Below the pieces are notes generated by a model. The model saw nothing but the letters and a program-made list of their open reading frames with translations. It did not search any database and was not told the DNA's origin. From contig UQWP01000038.1 of the NCBI GenBank assembly GCA_900544825.1, positions 1-34,557 of the forward strand: 34,557 bases of DNA, given 5' to 3'. This DNA comes from an uncultured Prevotella sp. Lineage in GTDB: Bacteria > Bacteroidota > Bacteroidia > Bacteroidales > Bacteroidaceae. The first letter of the stretch is position 1. Every line of letters starts with the position of its first letter. Shown piece by piece: positions 15,489 through 23,649 of the stretch. The position numbers and the translations under genes were made by a program.

Positions 15489-17771
15489 TTACTTGATGAA
15501 ATGAATGACTTCTTTGGCTATGTCTGCAGGATTTCCCTCTGGCTTCGAAGAGTATGGGGTCTTCTGCAGGGTCCAAGGCTCCTCCAGCGCATACCAGTCG
15601 ATTTTCGGAGCACTAGGCAATGCTAGTTGGAAGAGTTCTGCGGATGTCTTGCCGGCATTCTTGCCACTACCCAAAGCCTCGTAATCGATGTTCGTGCAAG
15701 CCGCCATCTGGTCGGCGAGGGCTTTCATATAGGTACTCCAGCGCTTGTAGTAGAAGTCCTTCAGCAATCCTTGCCATTCCTTATGTCCATAATCTCGCAA
15801 GCCTCCATCGTCGGCACAGACACGGTTGCCCCAAGTGGTAATCTGTACGCGGGCATTCCATTCGTAGAGGTCTTTCTCTGCTGCGGTCTTACCCAGGTTG
15901 CGTGCTTCCTCTATCCAGTGTCCCAAACGGAATTCCGGACGGGTGGCGAGCAGCTTGTCCTGCAGCAGGATCATCTTCAGGAATCGGTCGGCATCCTTGT
16001 CAAACTCCTTGCGGGAGAAAGAACGATAGTCGGCGATGGCCTTCCAGTACTGTTTGCGTCCCTGGTCGGCAAGGGCTTGGCGGCAGATATCTATCAGGTC
16101 GTACTCATAGTTGTTGTTGCCACGGTATTTGTCTGCTACACTTGCAAAGAGGACGGCTGCCTGTCGGGTATCCTCCGGGTCGTAATAGTTGCGCATCTTC
16201 GACCAGCTGGAAACCTGGAAGTTATTGAGCGAAGGGCGACCGCAGAAGATGCTCTCGTGAGTACCCTGCTGGTTGTTGCCTACCGGGCAGTTGTAGATGC
16301 TCTGCGCCAGGAGCGCCCATGCCTTCTCGATGGTTGCATCGTGTACTCCATAGCGGGCGTAGCAGTATTCCTTGAGCCAGTCTTCCTTGGTAGTTTTTTC
16401 GGCACGCCAAGGCAGTTCGCTCATCAGTTCAAACATCACAGGGTTATTTTCCGACCCCTCCATCGTAAAGCCCCAGCCCTTGAGCGTTTCACTATTATGA
16501 TTGTTTTCTCCCTTTTTTCCTGTTGCCAGATAGAAGTTGTTCAGCAGCTGGTCCATTCTTCCATGCAGACCCACATTGCCTCCGAAGTTCTCGAGCATAC
16601 AGAAGAGCCACTGGTGCTTGCCGTAACCGCCATCCCGCTTCAGAATGCTAGGACCGCCAAACATCGGACGGCATTCTGAGAAGAGGTCGAGTACCAGGAT
16701 GTCGCCAACCTTCAAGTCTTCAATCATCTGAGGACGAGGGTTCTCGTTCCATCCCTGTACCACCCAGACCGCTTTTGGATTGGCACGCTTCATCGCACTC
16801 ATCAGCGCCTGTCCAGCCTTGGCATAATCCACGGCAGCATCATCTCCACTCTCATGGAAAGGATCCATCGAGTAGAAATCTGATTTTCCGTAGAGCTTGG
16901 TCAGTTCCTTATAATATAGGTCGGCGATTTCCGTAAATCTGCTGTCGGTAGGAGAGAGGTTGGCAGGACGCTGGTAACCGTTCCACTTGCCGGCATCCGT
17001 CACGTTCAGTCCCAGTCTCTTTTTTGCATCATGAGGCACCATTCCGCAATAGCCCGGCAAGACTGGCTTCATGCCCATCTCCTTCATTCTGGCAAGAATC
17101 TTTTTCTGCAGGGTTTCCTGCTGCTTGTACCAGTTCTGTGGCAACGGACCTCCCCAACCTTCCAGGTTGTTCATCTCCCACCAGGCAAGAAAGGCTGGTC
17201 CGGCGATGAACTTGCCCACTTCTTCCTCAGAATAACCGAGTTTCAGGAGCATATTGCGCCATACGCATTCTGTGCCCACGGCGGCCAGCGGCATATTGAT
17301 GCCATGCAATGCCATCCAGTCTATTTCTTTCTGCCATCGGTTCCAATCCCAGAAAGCCATCGTATAAGAGAAGGTGCAGTAATTGAAATCGTAGCGAAGC
17401 TTGAGGTCGGTTTCATGGCGCTCTTTCTGTTTCACGGCAGGAAGAACGTTTGGCAATTTGGGACTCATGTTGTTCCAGGTGATGTGGATGCCGGCATGGT
17501 GTTTCAGATACCAGTTGATGCCCACGGCAATATTGATCCAAGAGTTGCCTCGGATGATGATAGGATTGTTTTTGCCGGCAGGTTTAGGCGAAGTGGTGTT
17601 CTTGCCATTTCCAGCCTGGTCTATCTCGAAGAAATCCTTGTCCGATTTTACAAGGATGGTCTTGAACTTGGCAGCAGCTCCCTTGTCGATTCGATTCAGA
17701 AGATCGTCTGCCGGATTTGCGTATGCTCCCAGAGCAACGGTGCATAATAGTCCTAGAAGTAATTTTTTCAT
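15489..17771 (-). CDS. Secreted alpha-N-acetylglucosaminidase, GH89
   Basis: Retaining exo-enzyme releasing terminal alpha-linked GlcNAc, known from heparan and from alpha-1,4-GlcNAc-capped gastric mucin glycans. The start at 17771 (MKKLLLGLLCTVALGAYA) gives a clear signal peptide; the longer in-frame start at 17804 would hide it. The 760 residues cover the NAGLU N-terminal domain (about 30-115), the TIM barrel with FNYCTFSYTMAFWDWNRW and GTECVWRNML, and the helical C-terminal domain from about 470. Glu307 (MDPFHESGD) and Glu438 (FTMEGSENN) align with the two catalytic glutamates of human NAGLU. No carbohydrate-binding module is present. Its own promoter lies upstream and the HGSNAT-like gene follows 31 nt downstream. 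Confidence 0.93.
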   Translation of the reverse strand: MKKLLLGLLCTVALGAYANPADDLLNRIDKGAAAKFKTILVKSDKDFFEIDQAGNGKNTTSPKPAGKNNPIIIRGNSWINIAVGINWYLKHHAGIHITWNNMSPKLPNVLPAVKQKERHETDLKLRYDFNYCTFSYTMAFWDWNRWQKEIDWMALHGINMPLAAVGTECVWRNMLLKLGYSEEEVGKFIAGPAFLAWWEMNNLEGWGGPLPQNWYKQQETLQKKILARMKEMGMKPVLPGYCGMVPHDAKKRLGLNVTDAGKWNGYQRPANLSPTDSRFTEIADLYYKELTKLYGKSDFYSMDPFHESGDDAAVDYAKAGQALMSAMKRANPKAVWVVQGWNENPRPQMIEDLKVGDILVLDLFSECRPMFGGPSILKRDGGYGKHQWLFCMLENFGGNVGLHGRMDQLLNNFYLATGKKGENNHNSETLKGWGFTMEGSENNPVMFELMSELPWRAEKTTKEDWLKEYCYARYGVHDATIEKAWALLAQSIYNCPVGNNQQGTHESIFCGRPSLNNFQVSSWSKMRNYYDPEDTRQAAVLFASVADKYRGNNNYEYDLIDICRQALADQGRKQYWKAIADYRSFSRKEFDKDADRFLKMILLQDKLLATRPEFRLGHWIEEARNLGKTAAEKDLYEWNARVQITTWGNRVCADDGGLRDYGHKEWQGLLKDFYYKRWSTYMKALADQMAACTNIDYEALGSGKNAGKTSAELFQLALPSAPKIDWYALEEPWTLQKTPYSSKPEGNPADIAKEVIHFIK

Positions 17772-17801
17772 AAAATTGTTTGTTGTTGTTTCAATATGCT
17801 G

Positions 17802-17832
17802 CAAAGATAGCGGAAAAAGCCGATAATACCAA
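17802..17832 (-). promoter_or_regulatory. Promoter of the GH89 gene
   Basis: On the minus strand TTG (17830-17832), a 20-nt spacer and TATCTTTG (17802-17809) fit the -33/-7 pattern. The predicted start near 17795 leaves a leader of about 24 nt. Confidence 0.72.
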
Positions 17833-17870
17833 GCAAAAAGTGCTTAAAAGATTAAAAAAGACTTATTTAT

Positions 17871-17901
17871 TTTGTTTTGTCTTTTATTTGCATTACTTTT
17901 G
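17871..17901 (+). promoter_or_regulatory. Promoter of the menaquinone operon
   Basis: TTTG (17871-17874), a 19-nt spacer and TACTTTTG (17894-17901), followed by C, match the Bacteroidetes consensus well. The leader to the menI ATG would be about 70 nt. The promoter is divergent from that of GH89. Confidence 0.8.
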
Positions 17902-17979
17902 CAAGAAAATGAGGTGAAGAGCTAAGTGATGATATAGCTTGCATACCCCAAAATTACCAACTTTAAATTTTGATGAAGG

Positions 17980-18432
17980 ATGAACATAGATGAATTAGTA
18001 AAGAGAATCAGCAAGACCGATGGCCTTTCCAAGACCCTCGGCATGCATTTCATATCTACCCCAGAGCCTGATACGCTTCAGGCTTCCATGAAAGTGGATG
18101 AGCGTAACCGCCAACCTTTCGGATTCTTGAGTGGAGGTGCCTCTTTGGCTCTTGCCGAGAATGTAGCTGGCATTGGCTCCCTGGCATTGTGCCCGGGACA
18201 GATTGCCGTGGGCATCAATGTGAGTGGTACTCATGTACAGGCTGTGAGTGAAGGAGATACGGTTACGGCATACGCCAAGCTGGTACACAAGGGCAGAACC
18301 TTGCACACTTGGGAGGTAGCCATCAAGAATACAGCCGGTGAGTTGATCTGTACCGTGCAGGTAACCAACTATGTGTTTACTCCAAAAAAGAAAGACTCAA
18401 AGAAAGAAGAATCTAAAAAGACAGAAATATAA
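17980..18432 (+). CDS. menI: Hotdog thioesterase, likely DHNA-CoA thioesterase
   Basis: Small cytoplasmic hotdog-fold thioesterase of the PaaI/YdiI group, 150 residues. The central QPFGFLSGGASLALAENVAG contains Glu60 on the hotdog helix, the position of the catalytic Glu of E. coli MenI (YdiI), after a GG that corresponds to the HGG motif; here the His is replaced by Ser. The C-terminus has a Lys/Glu-rich tail (about 136-150) of no clear role. The gene opens a run with menF, menD and menB, so hydrolysis of 1,4-dihydroxy-2-naphthoyl-CoA is the natural reaction. The start is ATG at 17980. The stop is 3 nt before the menF ATG. Confidence 0.85.
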   Translation: MNIDELVKRISKTDGLSKTLGMHFISTPEPDTLQASMKVDERNRQPFGFLSGGASLALAENVAGIGSLALCPGQIAVGINVSGTHVQAVSEGDTVTAYAKLVHKGRTLHTWEVAIKNTAGELICTVQVTNYVFTPKKKDSKKEESKKTEI

Positions 18433-18435
18433 GGT

Positions 18436-19482
18436 ATGACCGCATTTGCATACTATCGTTTGCCTTATCTGCATCACGCTCATTATGTGGCGCAGCGGAA
18501 GGGTGAGCCGGAAGTGCTCTCCTCGGTGGCGGAACTGAATGGCAAGGAGGGCTTTGTGATAGCTCCTTTCTCACCGTCCAGCGATTGCCCCGTGCTGCTC
18601 ATTCATCCGGATGAAAGCAAGCTTTTGCCCATTTCTGATGCAAAAGCGATTTCAATATCTGATTCTCCTGAGGGAGAAGACGCTTCTGATCGTGATGCCT
18701 ATGCCGAAGATTTTGAATGTTTTCATCAGGAATTGGAGAAAGGTACTTTCAGAAAGATTGTGCTGGCAAGAAAGGCAACTGTGCGAACTGCTGATAAGGA
18801 TTTCGAAAATCTCTTCATGAAGGCGTGCCGGATGTATCCCCGTCTCTTCGTCTCCCTGGTTTATACCCCACAGTCGGGAATGTGGCTGATGGCTACTCCT
18901 GAGATTCTGCTCAAGGGAGAACAGGGGAATATGAGTACGATGTCGCTGGCGGGTACCCAGAAGGCAGAACCTTCCCGCACCGTTGCCGATTATCCGGTGG
19001 AGGGCGTGGAATGGTCGCATAAGAATCAGGAGGAGCAACAGTATGTCACGGATTATATCGAAGATTGCATCAAGGCTTTTGCTGACGATTATCAGCTCAA
19101 GGGACCTTATACCACGATGGCGGCAAACCTCTATCATCTTCGTACGGATATCAGTTTCCGTCTGCGGGATGAAGGCAGGTTGGGAGATGTGATAGATGCA
19201 CTCTATCCTACGCCTGCTGTCTGCGGTATCCCGAAGGAGGAGGCCCGCCAGTTTATCCTACAGCATGAGCATCAGCACCGCAAATACTATAGTGGTTTTG
19301 TAGGACCTGTCTCTCCGCAAGGTAAGACCCATCTCTTCGTTTCCCTGCGCTGCATGAACATCCTGCCGGATGGAGTCTGTGAACTCTATGCTGGTGGCGG
19401 ATTGCTCAAGGAGAGCGAGATGGAAAAGGAATGGAAAGAGACTGAAGCTAAGATGCAGACCATCAGACGGGTATTGCTTTAG
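18436..19482 (+). CDS. menF: Isochorismate synthase
   Basis: Chorismate-binding enzyme converting chorismate to isochorismate, the first committed step of menaquinone synthesis. The 348-residue product is shorter than E. coli MenF (about 430) because the N-terminal part is reduced. The family core is present: GTFRKIVLARKAT (about 98-110), TPEILLKG, MSLAGTQK, LYPTPAVCGIPKEEA, and SGFVGPVSPQGKTHLFVSLRC with the acidic YAGGGLLKESEMEKEW metal-site end. Place between menI and menD supports MenF rather than a siderophore or salicylate enzyme. The ATG is 3 nt after the menI stop, so the two are probably translationally coupled. Confidence 0.9.
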   Translation: MTAFAYYRLPYLHHAHYVAQRKGEPEVLSSVAELNGKEGFVIAPFSPSSDCPVLLIHPDESKLLPISDAKAISISDSPEGEDASDRDAYAEDFECFHQELEKGTFRKIVLARKATVRTADKDFENLFMKACRMYPRLFVSLVYTPQSGMWLMATPEILLKGEQGNMSTMSLAGTQKAEPSRTVADYPVEGVEWSHKNQEEQQYVTDYIEDCIKAFADDYQLKGPYTTMAANLYHLRTDISFRLRDEGRLGDVIDALYPTPAVCGIPKEEARQFILQHEHQHRKYYSGFVGPVSPQGKTHLFVSLRCMNILPDGVCELYAGGGLLKESEMEKEWKETEAKMQTIRRVLL

Positions 19483-19555
19483 CTGAGATGGTCAGACCAT
19501 CAGGCGTGTTTTTTTCTTTGATTAATTATAAAATCTTAATAATAAGTAAGTTTTC

Positions 19556-21319
19556 GTGTTTAGTAATATCGATAATGTCAATATCCTGACGGGTGTTCTC
19601 GCATCTCATGGTGTGAGAAGAGTAGTGGTTTGCCCTGGAAGTCGTAATGCGCCTATCGTGCATAATTTCAATGAGGCGAAATGCATTACCTGCTATCCTG
19701 TTACCGATGAAAGGAGTGCGGGATTTGTGGCTATGGGCATCGCTATGGGTAGTTCATCTCTAGAACCCGACCCGGTGGTAGTATGCGTTACTTCCGGTTC
19801 TGCATTGCTCAATCTTTATCCCGCAGTCAGCGAGGCATATTATCAGAAACTGCCCCTCATCGTGATTTCGGCTGATAGACCTGAGGCTTGGATCGGACAG
19901 CAGGATGGACAGACCCTGCCACAAGCCAATGTCTTTGGAACGATGGTCAACAGGAGTGTGAATCTTCCGATTGTAACCAGCGAGGAGCAAGCGTGGTATT
20001 GTGAACGGTTGATTAACGAGGCAATCTATGATTGCATGTATCGAAAGGTTGGTCCTGTACATATTAATATACAGATTCCTGAACCGCTTTATCAGTTTAC
20101 GGAAGCAGAACTTCCTAAAGTTAATTCTGTGACGTACGTGCAAAGCAATGAATTTAAAAGCAATGCTGCGCTAATGCTGGATTTTATGAGAGCTAAAAAG
20201 CCAATGGTTGTAATGGGACAAGATTATCCGCATGCCAGATCTCGTGCTATCGGATTCCTGTCTTCACGGGCTGTAATGCTTGTGGAACCTACAACTTTGA
20301 ATTTGCCGGACAAATATCATCTTGACTCGGATTTCGAAGGAAATCCTAAAGTTGTTAATTTTGATGAGGTATTGTATAGGATGGGGGATGACGAGGATTA
20401 TATGCCCGATTTTATACTCTATGTAGGAGGTAATTTGGTGAGTAAGCGACTGAAGCTGTTCCTGCGTCTTGCGGCAAAGAAGGGAGCAACGGTGTGGCGT
20501 GCAAGTGCTGATGGAGATTACATTGATACCTTTATGCATGTTGACAAAATTTTCCAATGTGATGTTGATCAGATGGCGTTGGAGATGATGTCGTACGAAT
20601 CTTTTTCAGAAGATCATGTGAATGCGTATAGGGAGCGATGGGACAAAGTGCTTCTGGCGGCAAAGCATCATGCCTCCGACTACGAACCGCCTTTCTGCAG
20701 TATGGCAGCCGTAAAGGCATTCCAGACAGCTTATGAGGCTCTTCCGAAGGATGATATCCTTGAAAGTCGTCTGGTTTATGGCAACAGCATGGCGATTCGT
20801 CTGGCCTGCATCTATTCTCACTACTATGTGCATTGCAATCGTGGTGTGAATGGCATCGAGGGCACGTTGTCTTCGGCAGTTGGCTTGTCTATCTATCTTT
20901 CGGAGTCTCATTGTTCTGATGCCAAGAGCCAGCAGAAGGTATTCTGTGTATTGGGCGACCTGAGTTTCTTCTACGATCAGAATGCTCTCTGGAATCAGAA
21001 TCTCAATGGCAGCCTTCGCATCCTGTTGTTGAACAATGGCGGCGGAGCCATCTTTGCCAAGTTCAAGGGATTGAAGGAGAGTGCGGCACGTGAGAAACTG
21101 GTGATGGCTGAGCATTGCACCTCGGCTTATCACATCTGCCAGGCACAGAATGTTGACTATCAGAATGCCGATGACATGAGTTCGTTGTGCGAGGGCATCG
21201 ACTGGCTCATCCATACCGAGTCTGACAGACCGATGCTCTTGGAAGTGCTAACGGATATAGAAACAGATAATCAGGTTCTGGAAGAATATTATAATAGTTT
21301 AGAGTTATCATCAGAGTAA
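19556..21319 (+). CDS. menD: SEPHCHC synthase
   Basis: Thiamine-diphosphate enzyme joining isochorismate and 2-oxoglutarate to 2-succinyl-5-enolpyruvyl-6-hydroxy-3-cyclohexene-1-carboxylate. The 587-residue length is normal. The N-terminus NVNILTGVLASHGVRRVVVCPGSRNAP and the Glu of TDERSAGFVAMG are typical of the ThDP-activating domain. VLGDLSFFYDQNALW is the cofactor motif GDx(n)N in the C-terminal domain, with LNNGGGAIF after it. The start is GTG at 19556; no in-frame ATG exists before the conserved region, and homologous proteins begin close to this point. A 73-nt gap follows menF, with no terminator. Confidence 0.94.
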   Translation: MFSNIDNVNILTGVLASHGVRRVVVCPGSRNAPIVHNFNEAKCITCYPVTDERSAGFVAMGIAMGSSSLEPDPVVVCVTSGSALLNLYPAVSEAYYQKLPLIVISADRPEAWIGQQDGQTLPQANVFGTMVNRSVNLPIVTSEEQAWYCERLINEAIYDCMYRKVGPVHINIQIPEPLYQFTEAELPKVNSVTYVQSNEFKSNAALMLDFMRAKKPMVVMGQDYPHARSRAIGFLSSRAVMLVEPTTLNLPDKYHLDSDFEGNPKVVNFDEVLYRMGDDEDYMPDFILYVGGNLVSKRLKLFLRLAAKKGATVWRASADGDYIDTFMHVDKIFQCDVDQMALEMMSYESFSEDHVNAYRERWDKVLLAAKHHASDYEPPFCSMAAVKAFQTAYEALPKDDILESRLVYGNSMAIRLACIYSHYYVHCNRGVNGIEGTLSSAVGLSIYLSESHCSDAKSQQKVFCVLGDLSFFYDQNALWNQNLNGSLRILLLNNGGGAIFAKFKGLKESAAREKLVMAEHCTSAYHICQAQNVDYQNADDMSSLCEGIDWLIHTESDRPMLLEVLTDIETDNQVLEEYYNSLELSSE

Positions 21320-21364
21320 GAAGGATGAATCATCCTTTCTGGAAGTAACACTGAAAGTAATCAT

Positions 21365-21397
21365 AAAGTTCAAAGTTCAAAATTCAAAGTTCAAAGT
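21365..21397 (+). repeat. 7-nt tandem repeat just before menB
   Basis: AAAGTTC occurs at 21365, 21372 and 21386, with one variant AAAATTC at 21379 and a partial copy ending at 21397. The array ends 2 nt before the menB ATG, where ribosomes bind. A change in copy number would alter the leader without touching the frame. Confidence 0.8.
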
Positions 21398-21399
21398 AA

Positions 21400-22221
21400 A
21401 TGAGAGAATGGAAAAAGATAGAAGGTTTTGATTTCAAGGAAATCATCTTCGAGGAGTATAATCATATCGCTAAGATTACAATCAATCGTGAGCGTTATCG
21501 CAATGCCTTCACTCCATTGACCACCTGGGAGATGGCACAGGCTTTCAACTATTGTCGTGACTGTCTGGATATCCGAGTGGTTATCCTGACGGGTGCTGGC
21601 GACAAGGCTTTCTGTGCCGGTGGTGATATGCATGTGAAGGGCAGGGGCGGATACGTAGGCAACGACGGTGTGCCTCGTCTCAACGTGCTCGATGTGCAGA
21701 TGCAGATTCGCCGTTTGCCTAAGCCGGTTATCGCCATGGTGAATGGTTATGCCATCGGTGGTGGTCATGTGCTCCATGTGATGTGCGACCTGACCATCGC
21801 ATCAGAGAATGCCATCTTCGGACAGACCGGTCCTAAGGTGGGAAGCTTCGATGCCGGTTTCGGTTCTTCTTATCTGGCACGAATGGTAGGTCAGAAGAAG
21901 GCTCGTGAAATCTGGTTCCTCTGCAAGCAGTATTCTGCAAAAGAGGCTGAGGAGATGGGAATGGTAAATAAGGTGGTTCCTCTCAATCAGTTGGAGAATA
22001 CCTGTGTAGAGTGGGCTGAAATCATGATGGAGCGTTCTCCTTTGGCTCTCCGTATGATCAAGGCTGGATTGAATGCCGAGTTGGATGGTCAGGCTGGTAT
22101 CCAGGAGTTGGCTGGCGATGCTACCATGCTCTATTATACCATGGATGAGGCTCAGGAAGGCGGCAAGGCGTTCCTGGAGAAGCGCAAGCCTCGTTTCGAG
22201 GATTATCCTCAGTTCCCATAA
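21400..22221 (+). CDS. menB: 1,4-dihydroxy-2-naphthoyl-CoA synthase
   Basis: Crotonase-fold enzyme closing the second ring of the naphthoquinone from o-succinylbenzoyl-CoA. The 273-residue product matches the family length. Visible are FCAGGDMHVKG (oxyanion/CoA region, about 71-81), NGYAIGGGHVLH, and FGQTGPKVGSFDAGFGS, with Asp151 as the conserved active-site residue. The QTG sequence is that of bicarbonate-dependent type I MenB. The C-terminal KRKPRFEDYPQFP is characteristic. It is the last gene of the run: menC and menE, which act just before it, are absent and a terminator follows. A 7-nt tandem repeat fills the region in front of its ATG. Confidence 0.95.
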   Translation: MREWKKIEGFDFKEIIFEEYNHIAKITINRERYRNAFTPLTTWEMAQAFNYCRDCLDIRVVILTGAGDKAFCAGGDMHVKGRGGYVGNDGVPRLNVLDVQMQIRRLPKPVIAMVNGYAIGGGHVLHVMCDLTIASENAIFGQTGPKVGSFDAGFGSSYLARMVGQKKAREIWFLCKQYSAKEAEEMGMVNKVVPLNQLENTCVEWAEIMMERSPLALRMIKAGLNAELDGQAGIQELAGDATMLYYTMDEAQEGGKAFLEKRKPRFEDYPQFP

Positions 22222-22263
22222 TTTCTCACAAAAGAGATTTTGTTTAATCCCTAAACGAAATAA

Positions 22264-22303
22264 AAAACCTCGGGAGATATTGAAATGTATCTTCCGAGGT
22301 TTT
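22264..22303. terminator. Bidirectional terminator between menB and queF
   Basis: AAAACCTCGGGAGATA (22264-22279) pairs with TATCTTCCGAGGTTTT (22288-22303) around an 8-nt loop, with one G-T wobble. A-tracts and T-tracts flank it, so it serves the convergent menB and queF genes. Confidence 0.88.
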
Positions 22304-22310
22304 ATGTTTT

Positions 22311-22766
22311 TTATTCGTGAGTAGCGAATCTCTGTTCTGCGAGCTTCTCATACTTGGTTCCTGGCTTGCCATAGTTGGCGTAAGGCCAGATGCTGATGCC
22401 GCCGCGAGGAGTAAAGATACCAGTTACCTCGATATACTTTGGATCCATCAGCTTGATGAGGTCCTTCATGATGATGTTCACGCAGTCCTCGTGAAAATCA
22501 CCGTGGTTGCGGAAACTGAAGAGATAGAGCTTCAGGCTCTTGCTCTCTACCATCTTTACATCTGGAATATAGCTGATGTGAATCTCTGCAAAGTCTGGCT
22601 GACCCGTGATAGGGCAGAGGGAGGTAAACTCAGGGCAGTTGAAACGTACCCAGTAATCATTGCCAGGGTGCTTGTTCACGAAGGTCTCCAATACCTCTGG
22701 CGCATAATCCATTCTATATTGGGTCTTGGCACCCAGTGCCTTCAGCCCATCTTCTTTTCTATCCAT
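22311..22766 (-). CDS. queF: PreQ0 reductase (7-cyano-7-deazaguanine reductase)
   Basis: NADPH-dependent cytoplasmic enzyme reducing the nitrile of preQ0 to the aminomethyl group of preQ1 in queuosine synthesis. The 151-residue product is the short, unimodular YkvM type. FTSLCPITGQPDFAE has the nucleophile Cys51 and, seven residues on, Asp58, the same spacing as Cys55/Asp62 of B. subtilis QueF. The family stretch ESKSLKLYLFSFRNHGDFHED follows. It lies 36 nt after yhhQ and is probably in the same transcript, so it would share the riboswitch-like leader. Confidence 0.95.
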   Translation of the reverse strand: MDRKEDGLKALGAKTQYRMDYAPEVLETFVNKHPGNDYWVRFNCPEFTSLCPITGQPDFAEIHISYIPDVKMVESKSLKLYLFSFRNHGDFHEDCVNIIMKDLIKLMDPKYIEVTGIFTPRGGISIWPYANYGKPGTKYEKLAEQRFATHE

Positions 22767-22802
22767 AGTTCTATTTTAATATTTGATTCAGATGTTTCAT
22801 GT

Positions 22803-23492
22803 TTAGATAGCCCCCAGTTTGAATATGTTGTAGGAGATGTTGTTGTCATACACATCCTCGCCTTCATGCTTCTTGATCGCATTGACCACACGGATGGTGA
22901 TAGGCAGCACGATGATTTCATACACGGTCTTCAGTACCACCTGCCAGAGCATCAGCCAAGGCAATTCTGAGGTAGGAACGATTCCACCCAGGGCAAGAGG
23001 GAAGAAAATCAGGCTATCGCAACTCTCGCCAGCTACCGTACTCCCGATGGCACGGGCAGAGAAATGCTTGCCGCCATCACGGATCTTCATCACGCTCATC
23101 ACGTAGGCATTGGCAAAGGAACCTACGATGAATGCCACGAAAGAGGCGGCGGCAATGCGGGGAGCCAGACCGAAGATGGCATGGAATCCGGCATCGTTGG
23201 TCCAGTAAGGAGCAGCAGGAATCCAGTCGCAGATAGCACCCAGGGTTACAAAGAAGAAGTTCATGGCGAAGCCGGTCCAGATGAGAAGGCGGGCTTTCTG
23301 GTAGCCCCATACTTCGCATACCACATCGTTGATGATGTAACTTACCGGGAACACGATCAGACCGCCGGTCAAAGAGATGGGACCAACGGCGATTTGCTTT
23401 GTTTCGAGCACGTTTGCCGCAATGAGACAAACGCAGAAGAGGATGCTGAAAAGCATAAACAGCACACTCACTTGAGTTGTTTTCTTTTCCAT
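22803..23492 (-). CDS. yhhQ: Queuosine precursor transporter, YhhQ/VUT family
   Basis: Inner-membrane protein of 229 residues with about six helices, of the family that imports queuosine precursors such as preQ0/preQ1. The start at 23492 (MEKKTTQVSVLFMLFS) is preferred over 23519: the nine extra codons would run through the riboswitch-like structure. Family marks are ISLTGGLIVFPVSYIINDVVCEVWGYQKAR (about 45-75) and the late IGSTVAGESCDSLIFFPLALGG, with Gly-Glu-Ser and Cys-Asp-Ser typical of VUT proteins. It is followed by queF and preceded by a good promoter and an aptamer-like pseudoknot, which together fix its link to queuosine. Confidence 0.92.
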   Translation of the reverse strand: MEKKTTQVSVLFMLFSILFCVCLIAANVLETKQIAVGPISLTGGLIVFPVSYIINDVVCEVWGYQKARLLIWTGFAMNFFFVTLGAICDWIPAAPYWTNDAGFHAIFGLAPRIAAASFVAFIVGSFANAYVMSVMKIRDGGKHFSARAIGSTVAGESCDSLIFFPLALGGIVPTSELPWLMLWQVVLKTVYEIIVLPITIRVVNAIKKHEGEDVYDNNISYNIFKLGAI

Positions 23493-23495
23493 TTT

Positions 23496-23526
23496 CTTGT
23501 TTTTTACGAGGTTTACCAAGCACTCG
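23496..23526 (-). ncRNA. PreQ1-I riboswitch-like aptamer before yhhQ
   Basis: On the minus strand stem P1 is CGAG (23523-23526) with CTCG (23507-23510). The 12-nt loop holds CTTG (23517-23520), which pairs with CAAG (23496-23499) after an A-rich tail, giving an H-type pseudoknot. The loop ends in C next to P1, where preQ1 is read in the B. subtilis and T. tengcongensis aptamers. The layout (short P1, 2-nt linker, P2 strand, loop ending AAC, A-rich tail) follows class I preQ1 riboswitches. The tail ends 3 nt before the yhhQ ATG, so ligand binding would hide the start. Located in the predicted leader of two queuosine genes. Confidence 0.72.
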
Positions 23527-23554
23527 GGTTATACTTACTTTTTAATTCGGGCTG

Positions 23555-23586
23555 CAAAATTACAACTTTTCTCTCTAACTGCCAAA
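23555..23586 (-). promoter_or_regulatory. Promoter of yhhQ-queF
   Basis: On the minus strand TTTG (23583-23586), a 20-nt spacer and TAATTTTG (23555-23562), followed by C, are a full match to the -33/-7 pattern. Transcription would start near 23548, giving a leader of about 56 nt that contains the pseudoknot. Confidence 0.82.
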
Positions 23587-23606
23587 TCTTTACCCGTTTT
23601 TTTGCA

Positions 23607-23643
23607 TAAAAAAGCCCCAAGTACTATCACTAGCACTTAGGGC
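23607..23643 (-). terminator. Terminator of the hsp20 transcript
   Basis: GCCC and AAGT (23614-23622) pair with ACTT and GGGC (23635-23643), with one C-A mismatch. On the minus strand six T residues follow. It lies about 150 nt beyond the hsp20 stop, so the mRNA would carry a long 3' UTR holding the 18-nt repeats. Confidence 0.72.
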
Positions 23644-23649
23644 GATATG

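Noticed and set aside
15627..16679. 350-codon open frame on the plus strand
   Set aside because: Antisense to the GH89 gene, whose catalytic motifs and signal peptide are clear; no family resemblance.
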